Part shown: piece by piece, positions 1-9,362 of the stretch
Layout: every line of letters begins with the position of its first letter
Position numbering within the stretch: position 1 is the stretch's first letter
Assembly: GCA_963773875.1 (NCBI GenBank)
Contig: CAVZCV010000006.1
Span: 744,001-808,000, forward strand
Length of the DNA stretch: 64,000 bases
Source: CAVTYH01 sp963773875
Lineage (GTDB): Bacteria; Planctomycetota; Planctomycetia; Pirellulales; JADZDJ01
Reading direction: 5' to 3'
Made by a program: the position numbers and the translations under genes
Notes under the pieces: model-generated
What the model was told of the DNA's origin: nothing
What the model saw: only the letters and a program-made list of their open reading frames with translations
The model's database searches: none

Positions 1-349
1 GGACGACCCCAGCATTGATCTGGTGCAAGTCAGTGACATGATCTATCCACCGCACGACACCGATCCTTCGACTGGCGAAGAACCGGAGGAGCATGAAGGC
101 CTGAATGACCAGCATTCCTGGGTCCGGTTGCCGTTTGTGATTCCCGGCGGCAACATGTGGGCCAGCACTTATTTTCTGTTGACTGGTTTTCACGCCATTC
201 ACGTAGTGGTCGGCTTGATCGTGTTTCTGATTTTGCTGACGATGCGATTGGACAGCTCGCGGGCGGGATTTTTGGAAAATACCGGTCTGTATTGGCACTT
301 TGTGGATCTGGTGTGGATTTTCCTGTTCCCACTTTTATATCTGTTTTAA
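1..349 (+). CDS. ctaE: cytochrome c oxidase subunit III, 3' part
   Basis: C-terminal part of the membrane subunit III of an aa3/caa3-type haem-copper oxidase. The frame is open from the first codon of the window, so the gene begins upstream. The motifs GFHAIHVVVG and YWHFVDLVW are family hallmarks and lie in the last transmembrane helices; the protein ends normally just after the final helix. The next genes encode subunit IV and oxidase assembly factors, so subunits I and II probably lie immediately upstream (inference). No frame problem is seen in the part present. Confidence 0.95.
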   Translation, partial: DDPSIDLVQVSDMIYPPHDTDPSTGEEPEEHEGLNDQHSWVRLPFVIPGGNMWASTYFLLTGFHAIHVVVGLIVFLILLTMRLDSSRAGFLENTGLYWHFVDLVWIFLFPLLYLF

Positions 350-485
350 GAGGAGTTGCCCAAAGAACTACTTTACTATTGTACACCATAACGCGGTGGC
401 GATCGATTCCAGCGGCACCAGCCTACACCGCGATAGAATGGAATCGACACTAGCATTGCAAATCACACGTAAGTTTGGAGCCATT

Positions 486-980
486 ATGTCGGATCAAGCC
501 TCTCACCTGCACGGACCTGTCGTCACGGAAGGAACCGCTGCTCATGACCATGGCGGTCAGGGCCAGCATGGGGCGAGCGATTTTCACGATCACCGCGCCG
601 GCGGCATCGGCAAGTACATTGCCGTGTTTGTGGCGCTATGCTTTCTGACCGGGTGTTCGTTTTTCACCTATATCGCGATTACTGGCCCTGGCATGACCAT
701 CCGCAAGTGGGTTGGGCATTCATGATGGCGGTCTCCTGCACGAAGGCGATGCTCGTGATTTTATTTTTTATGCACGTTTTGTATGAAGCCAACTGGAAGT
801 TCGTGCTGACGATCCCCGCGGCGCCTGATGTCCATTTTTTTGATTTTGATGCTGGTGCCCGATGTCGGCATGCGCGGCCGCTGGGCGTCGGAAGAGCGAC
901 AGTTTCAGATGGCCAGCCCCAGGCCAGTAACGCACAGCGGTGCTCAGCAGGAGCCGACGCCGGCGAAGAACCCCGGCTGA
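486..980 (+). CDS. cytochrome c oxidase subunit IV (prokaryotic type), frameshifted
   Basis: Small membrane subunit of the same oxidase. The chosen ATG opens a His-rich N-terminus followed by a helix (KYIAVFVALCFLTG). The frame then breaks near 711; the next frame carries the second helix with TKAMLVILFFMHVLYEANW, typical of the family. It breaks again near 815-822 and the third frame gives MSIFLILMLVPDVGMRGRW and a short Pro/Gln tail to the stop. All three pieces are collinear and conserved, so two single-base errors are more likely than a dead gene. It sits between ctaE and an ABC exporter on the same strand. Confidence 0.85.
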
Positions 981-1027
981 AGATGCGTGCTGGTCGACGG
1001 ACAGCCGCCCGAAAGAGTATCATAAGT

Positions 1028-1978
1028 ATGTCCTCGAGTTCCGCCATCTGTGTTCAGAATCTCTCGTATCGATACGGAGATCGGCAGGCGTTGGCCGAAG
1101 TGTCGCTGGAGATCGCAGCAGGCGAGATTTTTATTTTCCTCGGGCCCAACGGTGGTGGCAAATCGACGCTGTTTCGCCTGCTGTCGACGCTCTTATCGCT
1201 GCAAACCGGCGAAGCAGAAATTTTAGGATTTGATCTTCGTCGACAAGTTGCGGCGATCCGCGAGCGAATTGGCGTCGTATTTCAGTCGCCGAGCGTGGAT
1301 CGGAAATTAACGGTTGGGGAGAACCTTTTGCACCAAGGCCATTTGTATGGCTTGAGCGGCGCGGAACTCACTCGCCGTCGGCAGGCAATGCTGGAACGGT
1401 TTCGCCTTACCGATCGCGTGCGCGATCGCGTGGAAACGTTATCTGGCGGATTGCGCCGACGCGTGGAATTGGCCAAGGGTCTCTTGCATCATCCGCAGCT
1501 GCTATTGCTCGACGAACCGAGCACCGGACTCGACCCCGCCGCGCGCAGCGACATGTGGAATTACCTCCGCCAGCTGCGCGAACAAGATGGCGTGACGATT
1601 GTCCTAACGACTCACCTCTTGGAAGAGGCCGACAACGCCGATCGCATTGCGATTCTGGATCGCGGAAAACTCGTGGCGATCGATTCACCCGACGCCCTGC
1701 GATCGACTGTCGGTGGCGATGCCGTTACGATTCAAACGGCTGAACCAGAGCGAATTGCCGAGGGAATTCATGCGCGGCTGGGCGCCACAGCCAGCGTAAT
1801 TGATGGCGCTGTGCGGCTAGAAATTCCGGATGGGCATCAGTGGATTGCTCGAATCGTCGAGGCGTTTCCTGGTCAAATCGACGCCATCACGCTCGGCAAG
1901 CCCACGCTGGAAGACGTGTTTATCGACCGCACTGGTCATCGACTGGAAGACCTTGAAATGGCAGAAGCGGAAAAGTAA
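1028..1978 (+). CDS. ABC transporter ATP-binding protein (ABC-2/DrrA-NodI type)
   Basis: Cytoplasmic ATPase of an ABC-2 exporter; its permease follows. Intact, 316 residues. Visible motifs are Walker A GPNGGGKST, Q-loop VFQSPS, a signature LSGGLRRRVELAK, Walker B LLLLDEPSTGLDP and the H-switch TTHLLEEAD. The C-terminal 80 residues match the extra domain of the DrrA/NatA/CcmA-like group. The ATG was chosen because it directly precedes the nucleotide-binding fold. Placement between oxidase subunit IV and SCO1 suggests a part in oxidase maturation, perhaps like NosF for copper-site assembly; that is inference. Confidence 0.92.
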   Translation: MSSSSAICVQNLSYRYGDRQALAEVSLEIAAGEIFIFLGPNGGGKSTLFRLLSTLLSLQTGEAEILGFDLRRQVAAIRERIGVVFQSPSVDRKLTVGENLLHQGHLYGLSGAELTRRRQAMLERFRLTDRVRDRVETLSGGLRRRVELAKGLLHHPQLLLLDEPSTGLDPAARSDMWNYLRQLREQDGVTIVLTTHLLEEADNADRIAILDRGKLVAIDSPDALRSTVGGDAVTIQTAEPERIAEGIHARLGATASVIDGAVRLEIPDGHQWIARIVEAFPGQIDAITLGKPTLEDVFIDRTGHRLEDLEMAEAEK

Positions 1979-2025
1979 CTCGATGATGTCGACAACGATC
2001 ACGCCAATTCCGACCAAGTCGCCGG

Positions 2026-2889
2026 ATGCCAACGCTGGATCGATGCGCCGACGTAGCCGTTCAGCCGCGACCTTGGCTTGCCGCGTGGACGCTTTGTCGC
2101 CGCGAATGGACGCGGTTCATTCGGCAGGGTAACCGCGTGTTTGGCGCGCTGGGGCAGCCGATTGTGTTTTGGGTGTTGTTAAGCGCCCTGTTGAATCCTT
2201 CGTTCCAATCAAGTGGAGGCTTAACGGCCGGAGGCCAGGAACATGCAGGTAGTTCGTACGCGCAGTATTTTTTCCCCGGCACGCTGGTCATGATAATTCT
2301 GTTCACGGCCATCTTCGCCACAATTTCGGTCATCGAAGATCGGCGAGAAGGATTTCTGCAGTCAGTACTCGTAGCTCCTGTGCCGCGTTGGTCGGTAGTC
2401 GCAGGAAAGGTGCTGGGGGGAGCGCTGATTGCGTTGGCGCACGCGGCAGTGTTCTTGCTGCTGTGCTTCACCGTCGATGTACCTTTGACACTGTTAAATA
2501 CACCGCTGGTGCTTCTGTATTTATTCGCGATCGGCATTGCGCTCACATCGTTGGGTTTTGCGATTGCCTGGCCGATGCAATCGACGCAAGGTTTCCACGC
2601 CATCATGATGGTGTTCCTCTTGCCGATGTGGCTCTTGTCCGGGGCGTTTGCGCCGCCGGGTAATAACTGGATTGGCTGGGTCATCAGGTTCAACCCACTT
2701 ACATATTGCGTCGCGCTATTGCGGCGAATCTTATATCTCGATGCGCCGGAGCAACTTCGCGAAGTAGCAACAGCGGGCCTGCCGCCGACCTGGTTTTGCG
2801 TGCTCGTTACGCTAGGATTTATTGCAGCCATGTTCACGCTGGCTTGGCGAGTCGCTGCGGTTCGATCAACTGGAGATGCCGTCACATGA
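2026..2889 (+). CDS. ABC-2 type transporter permease
   Basis: Membrane partner of the preceding ATPase. 287 residues with about six hydrophobic helices. The segment EDRREGFLQSVLVAPVPR followed by VAGKVLGG is the conserved ABC-2 permease signature found in DrrB/NodJ-like proteins. A second possible start lies upstream in another frame at 1983, so the exact N-terminus is uncertain. The stop overlaps the start of the SCO1 gene (ATGA), implying translational coupling. The transported substrate cannot be read from the sequence. Confidence 0.9.
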   Translation: MPTLDRCADVAVQPRPWLAAWTLCRREWTRFIRQGNRVFGALGQPIVFWVLLSALLNPSFQSSGGLTAGGQEHAGSSYAQYFFPGTLVMIILFTAIFATISVIEDRREGFLQSVLVAPVPRWSVVAGKVLGGALIALAHAAVFLLLCFTVDVPLTLLNTPLVLLYLFAIGIALTSLGFAIAWPMQSTQGFHAIMMVFLLPMWLLSGAFAPPGNNWIGWVIRFNPLTYCVALLRRILYLDAPEQLREVATAGLPPTWFCVLVTLGFIAAMFTLAWRVAAVRSTGDAVT

Positions 2890-3570
2890 AAAGTTCCGCC
2901 TTAGTGTTTTGGTTAGCTTTGGCTGTCGTCGCATCGGGCGCGTATGGGTCTTGGGTCGCCTGGCGAAATTTGCACGAGGAACCCAGACCTGTTTCGAGCA
3001 CGAGCCAGATATCCCATCATTTGCCACCGGTCGTTGGTCCGCCGATCAAAGATTTTCAGCTCACCAATCGCGACGGGAAGCGATTTCGATTCGAAAGAAC
3101 TCAAGGGGCACGTTTGGATCGGCAGTTTCTTTTTCGCCAGTTGCCCGGGCTCGTGCTGGCAAATGAATCAGGCGATCAAGACGATTCAGGATGAAATTAA
3201 GGACGACAATCTACGGATCGTCAGCATCACCTGCGACCCCGAAAATGACACGCCGGAAAAATTGCAGTTGTACGCGAACCGCGTCCTCGCTGATCCGCGC
3301 TGGTTGTTTCTGACCGGAAATTTCGATTACATCCGCCGTATCGGCCGCGATGTTTTTCTGCAAGACATCCAAAAGGCAACGCACACGTTTCGCGCACTCG
3401 TGATCGATCGCGAGGGAAAAATTCGCGGCAGTTTCGATATGCTCGATCCCGCGAAGGTCGCGGAAATGAAAACGCTGCTGAAAGATTTACTCACAAAGAT
3501 GTCACCGCCCGCGGAAAGTTCGAGTGCCGTGCCGGCTCACCAGGGTGACGAGTTCTGTGATCAGTGCTAA
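2886..3570 (+). CDS. sco1: SCO1/SenC/PrrC-family copper chaperone, frameshifted
   Basis: Membrane-anchored thioredoxin-fold protein that helps build the CuA site of cytochrome oxidase. One N-terminal helix (VFWLALAVVASGAYGSWVAW) anchors it. The copper-binding CxxxC is present as CPGSC, and the conserved His occurs in ATHTFRALVIDREG. The frame changes once near 3085-3090, within DGKRFDSKELKG; both sides fit the family. The start overlaps the permease stop by 4 bases. Its location between the ABC exporter and the DUF420 gene supports a role in oxidase assembly. Confidence 0.92.
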
Positions 3571-3603
3571 GGAGCCCGACGACCGCTGGTTGGATTAATT
3601 TTT

Positions 3604-4092
3604 GTGCCGACATTCGTGGAATATCTACCCGCAGTCAACGCTTCCCTGAATGGCGCGGCGGCGGTGCTGCTCGTTGTCGGTTATTTGCTGATCAAGCGGC
3701 GGAAAGAAGCGATGCACAAATGGGTGATGGTGGCCGCATTTGTCGTATCGATGTTGTTCCTAGCCGGCTATCTGACTTATCACGCGTTAAAGACGTGGCA
3801 CACGCAGTTCACTGGGCCATCGCCGGTTCGGACCGTTTATTACGTGATTTTAATCAGCCACGTGATGCTGGCGGCCACAGTGCCGTTCTTGGCCGGAATT
3901 ACACTATGGCTCGGCTTCGCGGATCGTCGCGCCAGCCATCGCCGCTGGGCGAATCGCACGTTTCCGATTTGGCTTTATGTTTCCATTACCGGCGTGTTGA
4001 TTTACGCGATGCTGTATCATCTCTATCCGCCGGAAAAAGTTGTCGATACAATAGGCGTTGCGGCGTCGGTAACGCCGTCCGTCGAACGTTGA
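3604..4092 (+). CDS. DUF420 / CtaM-like membrane protein
   Basis: Polytopic membrane protein of about 162 residues with four predicted helices and conserved His residues (YHALKTWH, ISHVMLAATVPF, HRRWANRTFPIWLYVSITG). It matches DUF420, the family of Bacillus YozB/CtaM, which is needed for maturation of haem-copper oxidases. It starts with GTG; no ATG is available in a sensible position. It follows the SCO1 gene at a 33-base gap in the same transcription unit, consistent with an oxidase biogenesis role. Intact. Confidence 0.88.
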   Translation: MPTFVEYLPAVNASLNGAAAVLLVVGYLLIKRRKEAMHKWVMVAAFVVSMLFLAGYLTYHALKTWHTQFTGPSPVRTVYYVILISHVMLAATVPFLAGITLWLGFADRRASHRRWANRTFPIWLYVSITGVLIYAMLYHLYPPEKVVDTIGVAASVTPSVER

Positions 4093-4102
4093 AAGGTTGA
4101 CA

Positions 4103-4471
4103 ATGCTTCGCCGCTCTCGATTGCAAACCATCGTGCTGCTTTTGGCATTAACAAGCTTGGCGTTAGAGGCGAACGTCTCGATTGCCTGTCCGACCTGCAA
4201 AGACAGCATCGCTGCTAACGATCCTGAGCATGAGCACATGGTGAAGGGATACTTTTACAGTATCCTGTTCATGATGGGCATGCCGTATCTGCTGTTGAGT
4301 TGCTTCGGCATCTACATTTGGCGCGAAGTGAAGAAAGCCAGAGCTCGCGATGCGGCGAAGAATCAGGCTTCGGCTGGCCCAAAAAATCCGCTCTTGCCTG
4401 CTGCCGCTGCAGTGCCTGCGCCGACGGACGAACCGACGCCGGAACCTTTGCGCGAACTCATGGAAGTATAG
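4103..4471 (+). CDS. small CPTC-motif membrane protein of the oxidase cluster
   Basis: Protein of 122 residues that I do not recognise as a named family. It has a signal-like N-terminal helix, then ACPTCKDS right after the helix, a second helix (SILFMMGMPYLLLSCFGIYIW) and a Pro/Ala-rich tail. The CxxC just outside the membrane and its position 10 bases after the CtaM-like gene suggest a metal or redox function in oxidase assembly, which is inference. An alternative TTG start lies two codons upstream. Confidence 0.7.
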   Translation: MLRRSRLQTIVLLLALTSLALEANVSIACPTCKDSIAANDPEHEHMVKGYFYSILFMMGMPYLLLSCFGIYIWREVKKARARDAAKNQASAGPKNPLLPAAAAVPAPTDEPTPEPLRELMEV

Positions 4472-4497
4472 CGCCGCCCTGCGCGCAACTGCGTTGC

Positions 4498-4951
4498 TCA
4501 CAGCCCGCGTCGATCCTCGTCTTCCGGCTCGGGATCAAAATATAGATCGAACGCCATCCAGATGCTGCGCAGTATCGAAAAAACCACAGCGGGAAAAGCA
4601 CACAAAACGTAGTCAGCAGCCACAGAACGGCTGTTTGCGGGAAGGCATCGGTGAAGAACAGCACGAAATATGCAATGGTCACAATGAGCGCGGTCAATCC
4701 GTAATTCACGTAGATCGACCCGAGCCAATAACCAGGTCCGCGCTCGAACTTAAAACCGCAGTTCTCGCACCGTTGCGGCATTCGAAACCAGCCCAAAAAC
4801 AGTCGACCTTTGCCGCAACTCGGGCAGCGGCGGCGCAATCCGCGTCCAAGCAATGTCCACAACGATTCTCGTCGGCTACCGACAGCGGCGTTGTGGGCAA
4901 CAGTAGCAATTCGCGGCCCGTTTTCGGCGCATCTATCGACGGTTCGTTCAT
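4498..4951 (-). CDS. DUF983 zinc-ribbon membrane protein, frameshifted
   Basis: DUF983 family: an N-terminal zinc ribbon (CPSCGKG and CENCG) followed by two membrane helices. Function is unknown in general; some members are encoded near oxidase genes, as here, though this one is on the opposite strand and convergent with the oxidase cluster. The ATG-started frame MNEPSIDAPKTGRELLLLP runs into the ribbon frame only after a shift near 4865. A second shift near 4577, at a run of six A, restores the family's usual ending (IWMAFDLYFDPEPED). Without these shifts the ends are implausible. Confidence 0.75.
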
Positions 4952-5095
4952 TGAATAGATCGTACTGCAAACCGGAGGGGGCCGCTATCGCCCTTGGGTA
5001 TCTGCCGCTGTGGCCGACTTCCGTTGATCTTGGCACAAGCTATGATGGGTGCATCTGCAACTCTAATCTATCGAGCAACTAGATCTCGTTCGATC

Positions 5096-5266
5096 ATGGC
5101 AGGAATTGGTCGATTGCTACAAATCGTCGGGCTCATCGTGCCACCGCTGGCAATTGTGCTACAGCTGCAAAACGCAATCAGCTTGGGTCAGATGTTGCTA
5201 ATGACGGTTGCAGCCGCATCCGCGTTCTGGATTGGTCGCATTGTCGAGGGATACGCACGACAGTAA
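5096..5266 (+). CDS. small hydrophobic protein (56 aa)
   Basis: Short protein made almost entirely of two hydrophobic segments (LLQIVGLIVPPLAIVLQLQ and MLLMTVAAASAFWIGR). The internal ATG beginning MAGIGRLLQIVG was chosen because the upstream part of the frame has unlikely composition. Small proteins of this type seem common in planctomycetes (recalled, not tested). It lies 77 bases ahead of the mannose-6-phosphate isomerase gene and may be cotranscribed with it. No function can be proposed. Confidence 0.55.
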   Translation: MAGIGRLLQIVGLIVPPLAIVLQLQNAISLGQMLLMTVAAASAFWIGRIVEGYARQ

Positions 5267-5343
5267 TTGGCAATTTAATACTCACCATCAGCTAAAGTCC
5301 GAAGTCACGCACTCCTCACCCTTTTTTGTTTCTGATTTTCGCC

Positions 5344-6305
5344 ATGTATCCTTTTCGATTCATTCCGATCTTCCGCCGCTACGTGTGGGGTGGTCGGAAG
5401 TTTGCTTCGCTTTTGAGCAAGGAAATCGGACCGGAGCGCGATTATGCCGAGAGTTGGGAAGTAGTTGATCGAGGGAATGATCAAAGCGTCGTTGCCACTG
5501 GACCATTGTCAGGCGTAACTTTGCACCAACTTGTTGAACAAAATGGACAAGCACTGCTGGGCCGCCATCATCCGCAGCCGCGATTTCCGCTGCTGTTTAA
5601 ATATCTCGATTGCGAAAAGACGCTGTCAGTCCAGGTGCATCCCAATGATGAGCAGGCGGCCAAGCTCGATCCGCCCGACTTCGGCAAGACCGAGGCGTGG
5701 GTCGTGCTGTCGGCAGCTCCAGGAAGCGTCATTTATGCAGGATTAAAGCGCGGATTCGACCACCCGGCGCTGAGCGCGAAGTGAATCGATCCACATGCGA
5801 ACTGTGTTTGCACGCAATTCATCCGAAAGCGGGCGATTGCATTTTCATCCCCGCGGGGACCGTGCATTCGCTGGGAGCAGGGCTATTGATTGCAGAGATT
5901 CAACAATCCAGCGACACCACGTTTCGTCTATACGATTGGAATCGCCGCGATGAATGTGGCCAATCGCGTACCCTGCATATCGAACAGGCAATGAGCGTGA
6001 TTGACTTTGCTCGCGGACCGGTTGAACCGCAAACGCCACTCAAGACCGACCGCAAATTTGCGAAGCGCCTCGTGGAGTGCGAAAAGTTCGTGCTCGACCG
6101 TTTGGAGTTCAGCGATGTGCAAACTCTCGGCGGCGACGGACGATGCCACATCGTTAGTGTGCTGCATGGCTCAGCAGAAGTCTGCGGCGACCGCGCCGGG
6201 GAGCCCCTGAAAGTTGGTCAAACCATCGTCATTCCGGCTGCTGCGGAAGATTGTGCTTTCACGCCGGTTAAGCCTGTCACACTGCTTGATATGTACCTAC
6301 CGTAG
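5344..6305 (+). CDS. manA: mannose-6-phosphate isomerase, class I type, frameshifted
   Basis: Cupin-fold zinc enzyme interconverting fructose-6-phosphate and mannose-6-phosphate, feeding GDP-mannose and surface glycan synthesis. The metal-site motifs are present: QVHPNDEQA, KTEAW and PAGTVHSLG, followed by the sugar-binding stretch AEIQQSSDTTFRLYDWNR. The frame changes once near 5755-5780, between RGFDH and EVNRSTCELCLH, where homologs are continuous. Total length about 320 residues, normal for the short bacterial form. Only one cupin pair is present, as expected. Confidence 0.93.
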
Positions 6306-6462
6306 TTTCCAAGCGCAATTGGCTTCACGATTGTCAAAGTGGGCGTTCGCGCCAGCACCTCGACCGCAGCGAATCGCTATGGCTGGCAGTTTCGACTAGC
6401 GATAGAATCTCGCCGCTTTTCTAGGCGCGGTCCTCGCGTCAACCTCAATCGTGGAACTTGCG

Positions 6463-7048
6463 ATGTTTCCCGCCCAATTTACGCTTTATTTCTTGATCAC
6501 AGCTGCAATCGTTTCACTGTGTGGCTGTGGACCGGCCTGGGAGTTCGGAATGCCATCCATTTGTGAGCCTGGGTCCGCTTCGCAAAAGCTACGCGCGGAC
6601 GAAGAAATTCGATCCATACCCAGATCCGAATATGGGTCCCGCAGTAGTCGGTGGGCGGCCGGAAGGCTTTATGAATCCACGGCCGGATCCGGATCCGATG
6701 AAGATGACACCGCCGGCATGGGCACAATCGGCCCCGCCACTTGCCGCCTCGTATTCGCCTGTTGCTCCTGCGGCAGGGTCGTACTATCCATCGGCAGGCG
6801 TCCCGACATCACCGGCAATGGTTACTTATCCGCCGAATGCAAGTTCGTACGTCGCCCCGCTCAGCCCATATATTGCACCGGCCAGTTCGTCATCGGCTCG
6901 CGAGCCGTCGAGCTCCCCGTCGATGGTTCCGTTGGGCCCGCCACCTTCAACGATAAATGCACCGTCCGATCGGACAACCGGTATTCCCGGCGGTTACGGG
7001 CCATCTGCGGCGCCGGTTGCCTATGGCACGAAGATTACGGCCCCCTGA
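6463..7048 (+). CDS. proline-rich lipoprotein, frameshifted
   Basis: The N-terminus has a lipoprotein signal peptide: a hydrophobic core ending in the lipobox-like LCGCG. The frame then changes near 6560 into a low-complexity Pro/Ser/Ala/Tyr-rich chain (for example FDPYPDPNMGPAVVGGRPEG). No enzymatic domain is visible. It is probably an envelope-attached, disordered protein. Start at the ATG beginning MFPAQF; an in-frame GTG four codons earlier is possible. It lies upstream of the pseudouridine synthase gene with an 86-base gap. Confidence 0.6.
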
Positions 7049-7134
7049 TTCCGCGGCACCAGCTGAGATATGATTAAGCAGCGATCGCCCTTTGGCAATC
7101 GCGAGTCTTACTCATCAAATAGTTTGGTTGCATC

Positions 7135-8478
7135 ATGCCGCGGCGTCCAAAACGACACGATCGCAAACCCCGTTATGGCGGCAAAACTAGCTCGCGCCGC
7201 GGCGCAAAGTCGGGAGCTTCGAATCGTATTGCGCGCGGAAGTCTTGGCAAAGATTCAACCGCCGGAATCCGGCTGCAAAAGATCCTTGCCGGTGCTGGGG
7301 TCGGAAGCCGCCGGCAATGTGAAGAAATGATTCGCGAAGGCCGCGTGGAAGTCAATGGAAAAACCGTCACTGAGATGGGCACGCGGGTGAATCCAGATGA
7401 ACAGCAGATCCGCGTCGATAGCGAACTGTTGCGACGGCCGAAAAAACAATACTTTCTCATCAACAAACCAGTGGGCATTCTCTCAACCAGCCGAGATCCA
7501 TCGGGTCGCCCCCGAGTGATTGATCTGGCGCCGAGCCACGAACGATTGTTTACCGTCGGCCGGCTCGACAAATCGAGCGACGGCCTGATTCTGGTGACCA
7601 ACGATGGTCAACTCACCGATTTGCTCACGCATCCGCGGTACGGTGTGGAAAAGCGGTACCTCGCCCAAGTGGCCGGCGTGCCAACAGCTGAAACCGTTGC
7701 CAAACTCCGGCGCGGCGTGCAACTTTCCGAAGGATTTGCTCACGCGAAACGCGTGCACATCCGCCGAACTCTAAAACACAGCACCATTTTAGAAATCGTG
7801 CTCGATGAAGGGCGAAACCGGGAAGTGCGTCGCCTATTCGCGCGAGTCGGCCACAAAGTGATGAAACTGCGCCGTACGGCACTGGGACCGCTGCGGCTTG
7901 CGGATTTGAAACCTGGGGAAAGCCGGCCGCTTCGGCGAGAAGAAGTGGAAGAGTTGTATCAAGCTGCTCGCGAAGGCCACCGCAAGCAGGCACAGGATCG
8001 CCAAGAGAGACGAAACCGTCTGTCTTCGATATCGGCCATTCCCAGTGATGAGATCGTATCTGCGGAGGTTCATCCGCTCATCGATAAATCGCTGCCGCCA
8101 GAGACACTCGCCAGCGATGACGACCGCAAACTGATCGGCAGTGATGTTAGTGAAGTTTCATCTCTCGGTGAGGGCGAGGACGATTTCTTTGAGGACGAAA
8201 ACGACGATGAATTCGCCGGGCTTTCTGATGAAACCGACTTTAGCTCCGCTAATTTTGACGCGGACGCACGTGCCGAAGACATTGCGCCGGTCGATCTCCG
8301 TCCTTTCGTACGCGGCAAATCTGGCCCACAAAAGGCCACGATCATTGGTGGCGACGAGCGGCGAAAACCGGCTCACCGCAAAAAAGGCTCTTTAGGTCGC
8401 AAGAAAAGTCGACATTCAGAACGCTCGGGAAAATCATACGCTAAGGATAAACACAAGCGCAGGCGCCGACCAAATTGA
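7135..8478 (+). CDS. rluB: RsuA/RluB-family pseudouridine synthase with charged tail
   Basis: Intact RNA-modifying enzyme. Residues about 45-100 form an S4 RNA-binding domain (RLQKILAGAGVGSRRQCEEMI), and residues about 105-280 the synthase domain with the catalytic-Asp motif GRLDKSSDGLILVTNDG and EGRNREVRRLFARVGH. The family acts on 23S or 16S rRNA. A basic N-terminal arm and a roughly 170-residue C-terminal extension are unusual: the extension is first strongly acidic (GEDDFFEDENDDEF) and then strongly basic (KRRRRPN). The stop overlaps the start of the next gene by one base. Confidence 0.9.
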   Translation: MPRRPKRHDRKPRYGGKTSSRRGAKSGASNRIARGSLGKDSTAGIRLQKILAGAGVGSRRQCEEMIREGRVEVNGKTVTEMGTRVNPDEQQIRVDSELLRRPKKQYFLINKPVGILSTSRDPSGRPRVIDLAPSHERLFTVGRLDKSSDGLILVTNDGQLTDLLTHPRYGVEKRYLAQVAGVPTAETVAKLRRGVQLSEGFAHAKRVHIRRTLKHSTILEIVLDEGRNREVRRLFARVGHKVMKLRRTALGPLRLADLKPGESRPLRREEVEELYQAAREGHRKQAQDRQERRNRLSSISAIPSDEIVSAEVHPLIDKSLPPETLASDDDRKLIGSDVSEVSSLGEGEDDFFEDENDDEFAGLSDETDFSSANFDADARAEDIAPVDLRPFVRGKSGPQKATIIGGDERRKPAHRKKGSLGRKKSRHSERSGKSYAKDKHKRRRRPN

Positions 8479-9362
8479 TGAACGAATATGCCGAGAATCC
8501 GTTACATGCACACTTTTATGCAGATGGGGCCATATTCTGCAATGCCATGGTCCACGAAAATGAACTCGTCGCGCACAACACTTTTCGAGTCCGATTCAAT
8601 TGTCCTCCAATCGCACGCGCAATTACACCGGGGCAATTTATCATGCTACGGCTTGCCGAGTGCGATGACCCGCTGTTAGCGCGGCCCCTGGCGCTGTATG
8701 AAACAGCGTCATCATCAAACGGCGACGCACAATACCTCGACATCGTGTACCTCGTGAGCGGGAAGTTCACGCGGCGCATGATGAATGCCACGGGCCAGCT
8801 TGCGCAACTGTGGGGGCCATTGGGAAATGGCTTCCCATTACAGAGCGCAGGATCATCTTATTATGGTCGCGGGCGGGATCGGATTTACCCCATTCCTTTC
8901 GCTCGCGCTAGAACATCTCGGATTGAAGCAATATGGTGATCCGCCAAGAGAGCGCAAAAGCCAAAGCGAATTACTTTTTGCGTAGGGGCCCGCAGCTCAG
9001 AATATCTCTCGTTTCTAGGTGATTTTGAACGTCTGGGCATCGAAATTCGGCGTAGCACAGACGACGGCAGTGAAGGTCACCATGGATTTGTAACCGACTT
9101 GGTGCAGCAGGTGCTCGACACAGAATTTGATGGTTCGCAAACGATCGTATGCTGCGGGCCCGAGCGAATGATGGAAGCCGTTGCTCGAATCGCACATGAG
9201 CATGCGGTGCCTTGCCAGGTTTCACTCGAAACCCCTATGGCATGCGGCATCGGAATTTGTTTTACGTGCGTGGCAAGAATCCGTCAATGCGATGGCAGCT
9301 GGGATTACAAACGCACCTGCGTCGAAGGCCCGGTATTCAATTCGGTCGATCTGGCGTGGTGA
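8478..9362 (+). CDS. pyrK: PyrK-like FAD/2Fe-2S electron-transfer subunit, frameshifted
   Basis: Ferredoxin-reductase-fold protein related to the electron-transfer subunit of dihydroorotate dehydrogenase B. The FAD site appears as RPLALYE, the NAD site as MVAGGIGFTPFLSLALEH, and the iron-sulfur site as ACGIGICFTCVAR plus a later RTCVEGPVF. The frame changes near 8858 and back near 8970; the pieces are collinear and all match. No pyrD-like catalytic subunit is adjacent, so its partner must be elsewhere. The start overlaps the rluB stop. Its 3' end overlaps the convergent Aas-like gene by 26 bases. Confidence 0.85.

Noticed and set aside
2061..2885. 274-codon open frame on the minus strand
   Set aside because: Mirror of the ABC permease gene; the plus strand has membrane-protein composition and family motifs.
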